Assembly (NCBI RefSeq): GCF_001428845.1
Contig: NZ_LMIU01000003.1
Span: forward strand, 5,243-69,242
DNA from: Achromobacter sp. Root83
GTDB taxonomy: Bacteria > Pseudomonadota > Gammaproteobacteria > Burkholderiales > Burkholderiaceae_B
DNA: 64,000 bases
Direction: 5' to 3'
A program made the translations under genes and the position numbers. The notes under the pieces were generated by a model. That model searched no databases, had not been told where the DNA came from, and saw only the letters and a list, made by a program, of their open reading frames with translations. Shown piece by piece: positions 1 through 7,804 of the stretch. The number at the start of each line of letters is the position of its first letter. Position 1 is the first letter of the stretch.

Positions 1-1
1 C

Positions 2-703
2 GTGGATGCGCTCGCGTGGTATCAGTGCGATCACCTGGGGACGCCGCAGGAACTGACCGACGCGGACGGTGAGATCGTCTGGAGCGCACAGTACAAGGCA
101 TGGGGCGTCGCGAAAGAGGCGATCTCAAGCGCGGCTCGGTCCGCGGGGATACGTAATCCGATCCGATTCCAGGGGCAATATCTGGACCATGAGACCGGAC
201 TGCATTACAACCGGCACCGGTACTATGATCCGGAGATCGGAAGATTTATTGCGAAGGATCCGATCGGGTTTGCGGGCGGGTTGAATGTTTATCAGTATGC
301 GGATAACCCGGTGGGGTGGGTGGATCCGTTGGGGCTTAACAAGGCTTGTTGTTCGTGCCTCTATCGTGGGGTTAGTGCTAGACATCCAGCACTTGAGGAT
401 GCGAAACGAGGAACCGTCAAACCATCGAACCCGAACGCAACAATTTCGCCGGAGCAACATGCCGCGGGAGGCATGACAGGGGATAGCCAATACGTCTCAT
501 GGACTCCGGACAAGAATTTGGCGCTAAGCCATGCAAATAAGCAGGGGCCGGGAGGGGTTCTCCTGGAAGTGTCCACAGGTGCGGCGCCTGAGGGCGGATC
601 CTGGCAGTGGGGATGGACGCATATTAATGATTGGGGAGAGCCAGAAATGCTGCAAACCGGTACTCGCACCGATGCTCGTGTTTCTAGAGAGGGGTGCAAA
701 TGA
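2..703 (+). CDS. Rhs-family polymorphic toxin, C-terminal end (5' truncated by window)
   Basis: The open frame runs in from the window edge, so the start is not visible. Residues 1-112 are the end of an Rhs/YD-repeat core: YQCDHLGTPQELTDADG, then RFQGQYLDHETGLHYNRHRYYD, and the DPLGL motif at 108-112 that in Rhs proteins precedes the variable tip. Residues 113-233 are a 121-residue tip. It holds LYRG (R122), YVSWTPDK (S166-T168) and WGEPEML (E213/E215), an order that resembles the R-S-E signature of ADP-ribosyltransferase-fold toxins. That fold call is inference. Rhs proteins deliver such tips to rival cells, often through type VI secretion. The tip is visibly AT-richer than the housekeeping genes downstream, which fits horizontal exchange. 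The stop codon overlaps the next gene. Confidence 0.85.
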   Translation: MDALAWYQCDHLGTPQELTDADGEIVWSAQYKAWGVAKEAISSAARSAGIRNPIRFQGQYLDHETGLHYNRHRYYDPEIGRFIAKDPIGFAGGLNVYQYADNPVGWVDPLGLNKACCSCLYRGVSARHPALEDAKRGTVKPSNPNATISPEQHAAGGMTGDSQYVSWTPDKNLALSHANKQGPGGVLLEVSTGAAPEGGSWQWGWTHINDWGEPEMLQTGTRTDARVSREGCK

Positions 704-1104
704 CGTCAAATTTGGAATATCTTCGTTCTCTTACCATGCAAGCAATGGCCGACGAACCTGGAGACTGGCCGCGTCGCCTGCTTGCGGTGGTTGAATCATC
801 AGACGTTGAGGAGCTACCAAACAATCCGCAGATTTACAAAGTGTCATTCGTAAGGGAGCGCGCCAAACAACGCCAAAAGACCTCATCAGACCTGGGGTTG
901 AGTACTTTTGATATTCCAATGCTGCTAACCAAGATTAAATCTATGGCTGGAAATGAAGACATCAAACTATTTTCGATCAGAAATTCCTTATACGTCGGTA
1001 CCTGCTTCGTCTACAAGAATCGACTAATTGGATGTGAATTCGTTATGCGCGGGAAGGCAGTCACCAAACCCGGTCTATGGTTGGATTTCGAAACCCCTAG
1101 TTAG
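700..1104 (+). CDS. candidate immunity protein to the Rhs tip toxin
   Basis: The product has 134 residues and no family I recognise. The ATG at 700 overlaps the toxin stop (ATGA), with a GAGAGGGG ribosome site just upstream; an in-frame GTG at 694 is less likely. Position directly after an Rhs tip, translational coupling and low GC make it the probable cognate immunity gene. It is mixed and soluble-looking, with no signal peptide. The frame stops at TAG 1102-1104 after WLDFETPS. A neighbouring frame continues as KPLVRIESWAELLHANDFLS to a stop at 1157-1159. This reads like a natural protein end, so a one-base indel in the GAAACCCC run near 1090 may have shortened the protein. Function is inferred from context only. 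Confidence 0.6.
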   Translation: MTSNLEYLRSLTMQAMADEPGDWPRRLLAVVESSDVEELPNNPQIYKVSFVRERAKQRQKTSSDLGLSTFDIPMLLTKIKSMAGNEDIKLFSIRNSLYVGTCFVYKNRLIGCEFVMRGKAVTKPGLWLDFETPS

Positions 1105-1581
1105 AATCGAGTCTTGGGCTGAACTTCTGCATGCAAATGATTTTCTGTCCTTACCGTAGTGAGGATTCAGTGGGCATTAAATATGACGTGGTTGCCGCCT
1201 ATGATGCTTGATTCGGCTACGGCGATGAGATGCATTTGCCCAAGCTGGATGATGCACGTCTCATTGGTTGTTTCTCGGAGTGCGATGCTTGCAAGGCGGA
1301 TATGGCAGATGCATGTGTCGCTAAAAAACTCATCATGCCAAATGGTTGGGGGTGGAACGGAAAGGTAAAAATGGCGCGCATCAACCCTGGAGGAAAACAG
1401 GGTCCTAAAATTGAATAAATATCTGATCAGTTTCAAAAGAGATATGAAGATCAGCACGCCGATCGCGTCGTATTAATAGAAGAGCGGGCGCGGCCACTTC
1501 GTCCGGTGGTGATGGTCGATTCAATGCCTGCGACGCCACAACCGTCCGATGCATGCCCTACGAAAGCTATGCTCTTCTGCG
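1105..1581. other. AT-richer region between the Rhs locus and gfa
   Basis: Apart from the possible frameshifted tail of the immunity gene (to 1159) and the broken ORF at 1170-1418, I see no intact gene here. Composition returns to the chromosomal high-GC style at about 1480, which marks the edge of the Rhs-linked accessory DNA. No insertion sequence ends or attachment-site repeats are visible. Confidence 0.5.
1170..1418 (+). pseudogene. decayed short ORF downstream of the Rhs pair
   Basis: A GTG at 1170 with TGAGGA five bases upstream opens the frame GIKYDVVAAYDA, which is stopped by TGA at 1209. The same frame then continues for 68 codons (FGYGDEMHLPKLDDARLIGC and on to GGKQGPKIE) to TAA at 1416-1418. 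Past that stop it reads another protein-like stretch (DQFQKRYEDQHADRVVLIEE). The segment has four cysteines in CFSECDACKADMADAC. I recognise no family. The likeliest reading is an orphan immunity or tip fragment, common downstream of rhs genes, inactivated by nonsense mutation. A short real gene starting at ATG 1230 is the alternative. Confidence 0.3.
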
Positions 1582-2037
1582 CTACTGCGCCGGCCCATTC
1601 TTCGGAAAATGCGGCACCATGCGGTCCACGTGATGCCATGAAGGCGCGGAATCCGTCCACAGGCTGGCCTTGGCGTGGAACGCTTCCGGGTCGTCCAGGG
1701 ACCCCGCGCGCACGACTTCATAGCCCATGCCTTCGGAGCCGCCGAACAGCGGCGTGCCACAGGCGACGCAGAAGCTGCGCATCACGGTGTGGCCGGAATC
1801 CCCCTTGTAGCGGTGTTCCTTGGCCTGCCCGCGCAGCAGCGTGACCGCGCCCGCCGGGAAGATCAGGGCGTGGGCGGGGGCGCCGCCGCTGGAATACTGG
1901 CAGTCCCGGCAATGACAGGTGGCGGCCGTGAGTGGTTCGTCGGTGACGGCGTAACGGATGGCGCCGCATTGGCAGCCGCCGGTCATGTGCACTTGCGCGT
2001 CGGCGTGGGACACGCGTTTGGGGGAAGCATCCTGCAT
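1582..2037 (-). CDS. GFA (glutathione-dependent formaldehyde-activating)/CENP-V domain protein
   Basis: A 151-residue protein with the zinc-binding cysteine pattern of the GFA/CENP-V fold: GGCQCGAIRY, then CHCRDCQYSSGG, then SFCVACGTPLF. The family binds structural and catalytic zinc. Some members act on S-hydroxymethylglutathione, but most bacterial paralogues have no proven substrate, so a detoxification role is only a guess. The ATG at 2037 was chosen because GGAGA lies about ten bases upstream; an internal ATG at 1986 (MTGGCQCG) has no ribosome site. It is a single gene on the opposite strand from purC. Confidence 0.85.
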   Translation of the reverse strand: MQDASPKRVSHADAQVHMTGGCQCGAIRYAVTDEPLTAATCHCRDCQYSSGGAPAHALIFPAGAVTLLRGQAKEHRYKGDSGHTVMRSFCVACGTPLFGGSEGMGYEVVRAGSLDDPEAFHAKASLWTDSAPSWHHVDRMVPHFPKNGPAQ

Positions 2038-2284
2038 ACGACTCTGTCTCCGGGCAGTGGGTCTGCGCCGTGACGCCCGGGGGCGGCCGGCGCGAATAGG
2101 GGTTGGGAAACAGAGCCTAACCCGGCCCCTCGCGCCCGGCAAGACAGACTTATTTGCAGTAATCTATGCGCTTTGCAGGGGCCGCGTTCCGGCGCCGCCC
2201 TCGCGCAGTGTCCGATTTCGTTCTACTTCCCGCCCTGGCGCCTGCCCGCGGCGGGAATCTTCATTTTTGCCATAGGCCATTCCC

Positions 2285-3166
2285 GTGACTTCTGCTTTGC
2301 ATGAATCCAGCATCAAGTCCTTGCCGCTGCTGGGCCGCGGTAAGGTGCGCGATATGTACGCGGTGGGCGACGACAAGTTGCTGATCGTCGCGTCGGATCG
2401 TATCTCCGCCTTCGACGTGATCCTTGACGACCCGATCCCCGGCAAGGGGCAGGTGCTGACCGAACTGACCGAATTCTGGTTGCAGAAGCTGGCCCACATC
2501 CTGCCGAACCACTCCACGGGCGTGAAGCCCGAAGACGTGGTGGCGCCGGACGAAGTGGACCAGGTGCGCGGCCGCGCTGTCGTGGTCAAGCGCCTGAAGC
2601 CCATCCTGGTGGAAGCGGTTGCCCGCGGCTACCTGATCGGTTCCGGCTGGAAGGACTACCAGGCCACCGGCGCCGTCTGCGGCATCCGGCTTCCCGCCGG
2701 GCTGCAGCAGGCCAGCCAGTTGCCCGAGCCCATCTTCACGCCCGCCGCCAAGGCCGAATTTGGCATGCACGACGAAAACGTGGACTTCGCGCACGTCGTC
2801 AAGGAAGTCGGCCAGGAAATGGCGGAGCGTATCCGCGACGTCACGCTCAAGCTGTACGCCGAGGCCGCCCGGTTCGCGGCCACCAAGGGCATCATCATCG
2901 CCGACACGAAGTTCGAATTCGGCCTGGACGATGCCGGCACGCTGCACCTCATGGACGAAGTGCTGACGCCGGACTCCTCGCGCTTCTGGCCCGCCGACGG
3001 CTACCGCGTGGGCATCAGCCCCCCATCGTTCGACAAGCAGTTCGTGCGGGACTGGCTGGAAACCCAGACCTGGGACAAGACCCCGCCCGCGCCCCGCCTG
3101 CCCCAGGATGTGCTGGACAAGACGGCTGCCAAATACCGCGAGGCGCTGGATCGCCTGATCGCCTGA
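2285..3166 (+). CDS. purC: phosphoribosylaminoimidazole-succinocarboxamide synthase (SAICAR synthetase)
   Basis: Joins CAIR and aspartate with ATP to make SAICAR in purine synthesis, in the cytosol. The 293 residues carry the family hallmarks [11 protein letters not shown] near the start, [20 protein letters not shown], the [12 protein letters not shown] segment and [19 protein letters not shown]. The length fits the larger single-domain PurC type. The start is GTG at 2285 ([19 protein letters not shown]), since no in-frame ATG gives a full N-terminus; its ribosome site is weak. The stop codon lies inside an 8-base tandem repeat. purE and purK lie about 1 kb downstream, separated by a terminator and the dsbB unit. 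Confidence 0.97.
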   Translation: MTSALHESSIKSLPLLGRGKVRDMYAVGDDKLLIVASDRISAFDVILDDPIPGKGQVLTELTEFWLQKLAHILPNHSTGVKPEDVVAPDEVDQVRGRAVVVKRLKPILVEAVARGYLIGSGWKDYQATGAVCGIRLPAGLQQASQLPEPIFTPAAKAEFGMHDENVDFAHVVKEVGQEMAERIRDVTLKLYAEAARFAATKGIIIADTKFEFGLDDAGTLHLMDEVLTPDSSRFWPADGYRVGISPPSFDKQFVRDWLETQTWDKTPPAPRLPQDVLDKTAAKYREALDRLIA

Positions 3167-3180
3167 TCGCCTGATCGCCT
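3151..3180 (+). repeat. 8-bp tandem repeat across the purC stop codon
   Basis: TCGCCTGA is repeated three times and followed by a partial fourth copy. The first copy encodes the last residues of PurC and the second supplies its TGA (3164-3166). The unit length is not a multiple of three, so a slippage that changes copy number would alter the last one or two residues but still meet a TGA in a later copy. Confidence 0.9.
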
Positions 3181-3188
3181 TTCGCGCA

Positions 3189-3221
3189 AAAAAACCCGCT
3201 CATGCCGAGCGGGTTTTTTTT
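3189..3221 (+). terminator. rho-independent terminator after purC
   Basis: The stem ACCCGCTC/GAGCGGGT with a short ATGCC loop is followed by a run of eight T. It lies 25 bases after the purC stop and separates purC from the DUF5993-dsbB unit. Confidence 0.9.
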
Positions 3222-3338
3222 CGGCTGAGGATCCGTCCGAGAAACAAAAAGTCAGGGCTTTCGATAATAATTATTTCGGATTGTTACGTTATACTCGTCC
3301 GCTGCTTTATCCGGGACGCAAGTCGAGAGGAGATCCGC

Positions 3339-3497
3339 ATGGTAATGATGTTGCCCTTCCTGACCGGAATGGTCGCAGTGTGGTTCGGGATGCTGGGAAG
3401 GCGCCGCCCCTGCGTGACCTTCTGGCTGCTCACCCTCGCGATATTCGCCGCCTGGTGCCAACATCACATGACCAGTCCGCTGGCCCTGTCGTTGTAA
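3339..3497 (+). CDS. small membrane protein, DUF5993-like
   Basis: A 52-residue protein (MVMMLPFLTGMVAVWFGMLG, then a short RRRP turn, then a second hydrophobic helix ending SPLALSL). Two membrane segments are visible, about residues 3-18 and 25-41. A strong GAGGAGA ribosome site sits six bases before the ATG. The gene ends nine bases before dsbB, so the two are surely co-transcribed. Small proteins of this design next to dsbB match my recollection of the DUF5993 family, whose role is unknown. A helper or regulatory role for the neighbouring thiol oxidase is inference. A TATACT -10-like hexamer at 3290-3295 may mark the promoter. Confidence 0.75.
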   Translation: MVMMLPFLTGMVAVWFGMLGRRRPCVTFWLLTLAIFAAWCQHHMTSPLALSL

Positions 3498-3506
3498 AGC
3501 GCGGCG

Positions 3507-4079
3507 ATGATCTTCTCCCGCAACCCCGCGCGCGGTTCGCGCATCCTGAACGGCCTGGCCTTGCTGGGCGTCAGCATCGTCCTCTGCATGGCCTTCGTCT
3601 GGCAGTTCGCCTATGACGAACTGCCGTGCCCCTTGTGCCTGCTCCAGCGCGTCGCGTTCATCCTGGCCGGGGTGGGCTTTCTGCTGAACATGCGGCTGGG
3701 GCCGTCCCCGATGCACTATGCGATGAGCATCGCGGCCTCGCTGGGCGGCATGTTGGCGTCCGGCCGCCAGGTGCTGCTGCACATCGCGCCGGGCGATCCG
3801 GGCTACGGCGCGCCGCTGCTGGGCCTGCATTTCTATACCTGGGCGTTTATCGCCTTTTCGGCCATCATCGTGTTTTGCGTGTTGATGCTGTCGGTCGACC
3901 GCAAGTGGGGCGACAGCATGCTGAAAAAGCCGGTCTCGGCGCTGGGCGTCATGGTCATGGCCCTGTTTTTCATCGCCACGCTGGCCAATGTCGGCAGCAC
4001 CACGCTGGAATGCGGTTTCGGGCCTTGCCCGGACGACCCCGAGAGCTATCTTTTGCTTGGCGCCCCGGCCGCGCCGTAG
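3507..4079 (+). CDS. dsbB: DsbB-like disulfide bond formation protein with atypical C-terminal Cys pair
   Basis: An inner-membrane quinone-linked thiol oxidase that would re-oxidise a periplasmic DsbA-like partner. The 190 residues show a first helix at about 14-33, then CPLC (C41/C44) and [11 protein letters not shown], the DsbB-family signature. In E. coli DsbB the second cysteine pair lies in the loop between helices 3 and 4. Here that loop (about 92-108) has none; instead I count five helices and the second pair is C169/C174 in a C-terminal tail ([11 protein letters not shown]). An extra fifth helix would put that tail in the periplasm, so the layout still makes sense. It may serve a special substrate rather than general folding. 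It pairs with the small gene upstream. Confidence 0.85.
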   Translation: MIFSRNPARGSRILNGLALLGVSIVLCMAFVWQFAYDELPCPLCLLQRVAFILAGVGFLLNMRLGPSPMHYAMSIAASLGGMLASGRQVLLHIAPGDPGYGAPLLGLHFYTWAFIAFSAIIVFCVLMLSVDRKWGDSMLKKPVSALGVMVMALFFIATLANVGSTTLECGFGPCPDDPESYLLLGAPAAP

Positions 4080-4185
4080 CCGGTCGCCCGCGCCGGGTAA
4101 AATACCGGGTTTCGCGGCCTGGTGCCGCGGTCCTTCGACATTGCCGCGGCCCTTGCGCCGTGGTCTCAACTCTTTGACACCGGTT

Positions 4186-4707
4186 ATGACAGCCAAGACT
4201 TCCGCAGCGGCACAGGCCACCCCCGTGGTGGGCGTGATTATGGGTTCTTCCAGCGATTGGGAGGTCATGAAGCACGCGGTGGCCATGCTGGAAGACTTCG
4301 GCGTGGCGCATGAGGCGCTCGTGATCTCGGCGCACCGCATGCCGCAGGACATGGCCGAATACGGGGCGGCGGCGCACGGCCGCGGCCTGCGCGGCATCAT
4401 CGCCGGCGCCGGCGGCGCGGCGCATCTGCCGGGCATGATGGCGGCCCTGACCGAAGTGCCGGTGTTCGGCGTGCCGGTCCCCTCCAAATACCTGCGCGGC
4501 GAAGACTCGCTGCTGTCCATCGTGCAGATGCCCAAGGGCGTGCCGGTGGCCACCTTCGCCATCGGCGAAGCGGGCGCGGCCAACGCCGCCCTGCACGTCA
4601 TCGCCACCCTGGCGGGCACCGACGCCGGCCTGCACCAGAAGCTGGTGGCGTTTCGCGCGCGCCAGACGCAGGCCGCGCGCGACATGAAGGTTCCGCCCGA
4701 GGCCTGA
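4186..4707 (+). CDS. purE: 5-(carboxyamino)imidazole ribonucleotide mutase
   Basis: Converts N5-CAIR to CAIR in purine synthesis, as an octamer in the cytosol. The 173 residues carry [13 protein letters not shown] at the phosphate-binding end, [11 protein letters not shown] with the catalytic histidine, [11 protein letters not shown], and [20 protein letters not shown]. The ATG at 4186 gives the usual class I length; the open frame extends further upstream without homologous sequence. PurK follows after five bases, so purE-purK is an operon, the normal arrangement for the two-step bacterial route. Confidence 0.97.
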   Translation: MTAKTSAAAQATPVVGVIMGSSSDWEVMKHAVAMLEDFGVAHEALVISAHRMPQDMAEYGAAAHGRGLRGIIAGAGGAAHLPGMMAALTEVPVFGVPVPSKYLRGEDSLLSIVQMPKGVPVATFAIGEAGAANAALHVIATLAGTDAGLHQKLVAFRARQTQAARDMKVPPEA

Positions 4708-4712
4708 TCCGA

Positions 4713-5903
4713 ATGACACAATCCACTGCTTTCACGATTGCTCCCGGCGGCTGGCTGGGTTTGTTGGGCGGCGGCCAGTTGGGCCGCATGTTCTGCCACG
4801 CGGCGCAAAGCCTGGGGTACAGGGTCGCGGTGCTGGATCCGGCCGCGGAGTGCCCGGCTGGCGTGGTCGCGGACCTGCACATCCAGGCCGCCTATGACGA
4901 CGAGGCCGGCCTCGCCCGCCTGGCCCAGACCTGTCAGGCCGTCACCACCGAATTCGAAAACGTCCCCGCCGACAGCTTGCGTACGCTGGCGACCCGTTGC
5001 CGGGTCAGCCCCGCCGCGGACGCCGTGGCGATCGTGCAGGACCGCATCGCCGAAAAGACCTTCATCGCCTCGCAAGGCATTCCGGTCGCGCCGCACGCCG
5101 CCATCCGCAGCGAGGCCGATCTGCGCGCCGCGCCGGACGCGCTGTTCCCCGGCATCCTGAAAGTCGCCCGCCTGGGCTACGACGGCAAGGGCCAGGCCCG
5201 CATCGGCACGCGCGAAGAAGCGCTGGCCGCGTTCGCCGAGTTCGGCGGCGTGGCCTGCGTGCTCGAAGCCCTGATGCCGCTGGACTATGAAATCTCGGTG
5301 GTCATCGCGCGCGGCTTCGATGGCGCGACCGTGGTGTTCCCGGTGGCGCGCAACGTGCATCGCGACGGCATCCTGGCGGTGTCCACCGCCGCGCCCGTGC
5401 TGCAGGACGCGGCGCATGCCGAACGCCAGGCCCGCGCGACCGAGGCGGCGCAAGCCATTGCGCAGGGCCTGGGCTATCACGGCGTGCTGTGCGTGGAATT
5501 CTTCGTGCTGCAGGACGGCGGCCTGATCGTCAACGAGATCGCGCCGCGTCCGCACAACAGCGGCCACTACACGATGGACGCGTGCGTCACCAGCCAGTTC
5601 GAGCAGCAGGCGCGCGCCATGGCGGGCCTGCCCCTGGGCAGCGCGGACCTGCTGGCGCCCGCCGTCATGCTGAACATCCTGGGCGACATCTGGTACGCGT
5701 CCGATGCCGACACCACCCAGCGCGAGCCCGACTGGGCGGCCGCCCTGGCGGTGCCCACGGCCAAGCTGCATCTGTACGGCAAGCGTGAGGCGCGCCGTGG
5801 CCGCAAGATGGGCCACGTCACGATCGTGGCGTTTACCTTGCAGCAGGCCCGCGCCGATGCCGCCCGGGTGGCGGCGGCGCTGGGCATGCAGGCGCCCGAA
5901 TAA
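4713..5903 (+). CDS. purK: 5-(carboxyamino)imidazole ribonucleotide synthase
   Basis: An ATP-grasp enzyme that carboxylates AIR with bicarbonate and ATP to N5-CAIR, the substrate of PurE. The 396 residues include the N-terminal GLLGGGQLGRMFCHAA nucleotide-like loop, TTEFENVP, the ATP-grasp segments KVARLGYDGKGQ and CVLEALMPLDYEISVV, and the metal site NEIAPRPHNSGHYTMDAC. It starts five bases after purE and is followed 14 bases later by the Sua5 gene in the same direction, so the three may share a transcript. Confidence 0.97.
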   Translation: MTQSTAFTIAPGGWLGLLGGGQLGRMFCHAAQSLGYRVAVLDPAAECPAGVVADLHIQAAYDDEAGLARLAQTCQAVTTEFENVPADSLRTLATRCRVSPAADAVAIVQDRIAEKTFIASQGIPVAPHAAIRSEADLRAAPDALFPGILKVARLGYDGKGQARIGTREEALAAFAEFGGVACVLEALMPLDYEISVVIARGFDGATVVFPVARNVHRDGILAVSTAAPVLQDAAHAERQARATEAAQAIAQGLGYHGVLCVEFFVLQDGGLIVNEIAPRPHNSGHYTMDACVTSQFEQQARAMAGLPLGSADLLAPAVMLNILGDIWYASDADTTQREPDWAAALAVPTAKLHLYGKREARRGRKMGHVTIVAFTLQQARADAARVAAALGMQAPE

Positions 5904-5917
5904 CCCGCGACGATCCG

Positions 5918-6967
5918 ATGTCCCTGCCCCTGTCTGATTCCGCCAGCGCCGCGCAGATCGCCCGCGCTGCGCAGCGCATGCTGGATGGCGAACTGGCCGC
6001 GTTTCCCACCGAGACCGTCTACGGCCTGGGCGCGGACGCGGAAAACCCGCAAGCGGTGGCCAAGATCTATGCGGCCAAGGGCCGGCCTTCGAACCACCCG
6101 GTCATCGTGCACATCGCGCCGCAAGGCGACGTGTCGTACTGGGCGGCGCAAGTGCCGCCCGAGGCGCGCCTGCTGATCGACGCGTTCTGGCCCGGCCCGC
6201 TCACCTTGATCCTGAAGCGCGCGCCGCACATCGTCGATACGGTCAGCGGCGGCCAGGACAGCATCGGCATCCGCTGCCCCTCGCATCCGGTCGCGCAGGC
6301 GCTGCTGGCCGCGTTCGCGGCGGGCAAGCCGAACGGGCAGGGCGGCGTGGCCGCCCCGTCGGCCAACAAATTCGGCCAGGTGTCGCCCACGCGCGCCGAA
6401 CATGTCCGCAGCGAGTTTCCCGACGAAGTCGCGGCCGGCATGCCGGTGCTGGAAGGCGGCGCCTCGGAAGTCGGCATCGAATCCACCATTCTGGACCTGT
6501 CGCGCCTGGACCGTGGCGCGGGGCCCGTGCTGCTGCGCCCAGGCCACATCAGCGCCGCGCAGATCGAGGCCGTGCTGGGCGTGCAGGTGTTTGCGCCCGA
6601 CGCCGCCGCGCCGCGCGCCTCGGGCACGCTGAAGGCGCACTACGCGCCGCGCACGCCGCTCGAGCTTGCGTCCGACGCGCGCCTGCAAGACGTCGTGCAA
6701 GGGCGCAACCTGCCCGAGGGCAAGGTGGTGGTGGTGGCCTACGGTGTTCAGCCCGCCACGGCCGATGCCCGCGTGCAATGGCAGCCGGTGCCGGCGGATC
6801 CGGCGCGTTATGCGCAGGCCCTGTACGGCCTGCTGCGCGATCTGGACGGGCAGGGCTATGCGCGCATCATCGTGCAGGCGCCGCCCGCCACCGACGACTG
6901 GCACGCGGTCAACGACCGCATCGGCCGTGCCGCCGCGGCCTTCACGCTGGATACGACGGACCTGTAG
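5918..6967 (+). CDS. sua5: L-threonylcarbamoyladenylate synthase, Sua5 type
   Basis: Makes threonylcarbamoyl-AMP from threonine, bicarbonate and ATP, the first step of the t6A modification of ANN-decoding tRNAs. The 349 residues comprise an N-terminal YrdC domain (FPTETVYGLGADAENPQAVA, PGPLTLILKR, GIRCPSHP, APSANKFGQVSPT) and a C-terminal Sua5 domain from about residue 235 (APRASGTLKAHYAPRTPLEL). The extra domain distinguishes it from the short TsaC/YrdC type. It lies directly downstream of purK. The next gene is convergent. Confidence 0.93.
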   Translation: MSLPLSDSASAAQIARAAQRMLDGELAAFPTETVYGLGADAENPQAVAKIYAAKGRPSNHPVIVHIAPQGDVSYWAAQVPPEARLLIDAFWPGPLTLILKRAPHIVDTVSGGQDSIGIRCPSHPVAQALLAAFAAGKPNGQGGVAAPSANKFGQVSPTRAEHVRSEFPDEVAAGMPVLEGGASEVGIESTILDLSRLDRGAGPVLLRPGHISAAQIEAVLGVQVFAPDAAAPRASGTLKAHYAPRTPLELASDARLQDVVQGRNLPEGKVVVVAYGVQPATADARVQWQPVPADPARYAQALYGLLRDLDGQGYARIIVQAPPATDDWHAVNDRIGRAAAAFTLDTTDL

Positions 6968-6976
6968 CCTGGCCGT

Positions 6977-7804
6977 TCAGGCGGCCAGGAATTCCCCGAT
7001 TCTTTCCACGGCCTGCCGCAAGGGCGGCAGGAATTCGTCCGTCAGGCGATTCAGGGGCACGCGCGCGGCCTTCACGCTGACGTTCACCGCGCCGCAGGCC
7101 TTGCCGCTGGCCGAGCGCACGGGCACGGAGATCGCGCGTACGTTCAATTCCAGTTCCTGGTCGACCACCGCGTAGTCCTGTTCGCGGATGCGGATCAGCT
7201 CCGCGCGCAGCTTCGCTTCGGTGGTCAGCGTGAATTCGGTGTAGGGCTGCAGGTCCGTGGCGGCGAAGTAGCGCGCCAGCGCGGGCTCGGGCAGTTGCGC
7301 CAGCAGCACGCGGCCGATCGACGTGCAGTACGCCGGCAGCCTGCTGCCCAGTCCCATCGAGGTGGCCAGCAGGCGGTTCACTTCCGAGCGCGCCAGGTAC
7401 AGCATCTCGTGGCCTTCCATGATGGCCAGCGCGCAGGTCTCGTTCACCGTCGCGCTCAATTCTTCCAGCACGGGCTGCGCCAGGGAGACGAAGGGCGTGG
7501 AGGAAAAATACGCGTAACCCAGCCCCAGGATGCGCGGCGTCAGCACATAGAGACGGTCGTGCTGTTCGGCGATGCCCAGCAGGATCAGGGTATGCAGGCA
7601 GCGCTGCACGACGGCACGGGGCAGGCCCGCGCGCCGGCTCAGTTCCGCGGCGGTCTGCGGATGGCGGCGCGTGCCGAAGGCGCGGATCACGTGCAGGCCG
7701 CGCGCCAGTGTCAGCATGTAGTCCGGATCGCCGCGCAACTGATCGGGATGGTCTTCCGCCGCGAGCGGCGCGGCATAGCCGGGAGGAGGAAGATTGGGCG
7801 GCAT
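6977..7804 (-). CDS. IclR-family transcriptional regulator (PcaR-like)
   Basis: 275 residues with an N-terminal winged helix-turn-helix (about 30-85: DYMLTLARGLHVIRAFG, TAAELSRRAGLPRAVVQRCL) and a C-terminal IclR effector domain (LPAYCTSIGRVLLAQL; VVDQELELNVRAISVPVR; GAVNVSVKA). Its ATG shares one base with the stop of pcaJ, so it is translated as the last gene of the pcaIJ transcript. Regulators of this branch, such as PcaR/PcaU, respond to 3-oxoadipate or protocatechuate. Control of pcaIJ and the upstream Bug gene is therefore likely but inferred. Confidence 0.9.
   Translation of the reverse strand: MPPNLPPPGYAAPLAAEDHPDQLRGDPDYMLTLARGLHVIRAFGTRRHPQTAAELSRRAGLPRAVVQRCLHTLILLGIAEQHDRLYVLTPRILGLGYAYFSSTPFVSLAQPVLEELSATVNETCALAIMEGHEMLYLARSEVNRLLATSMGLGSRLPAYCTSIGRVLLAQLPEPALARYFAATDLQPYTEFTLTTEAKLRAELIRIREQDYAVVDQELELNVRAISVPVRSASGKACGAVNVSVKAARVPLNRLTDEFLPPLRQAVERIGEFLAA

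Noticed and set aside
2143-2284. Purine riboswitch before purC
   Set aside because: No conserved purine-aptamer loops are found; the leader is GC-rich and unstructured by eye.
3252-5816. An 854-codon minus-strand open frame opposite dsbB, purE and purK
   Set aside because: It is a high-GC shadow of three well-recognised genes; its translation is Arg/Gly/His/Ala-rich without family motifs.
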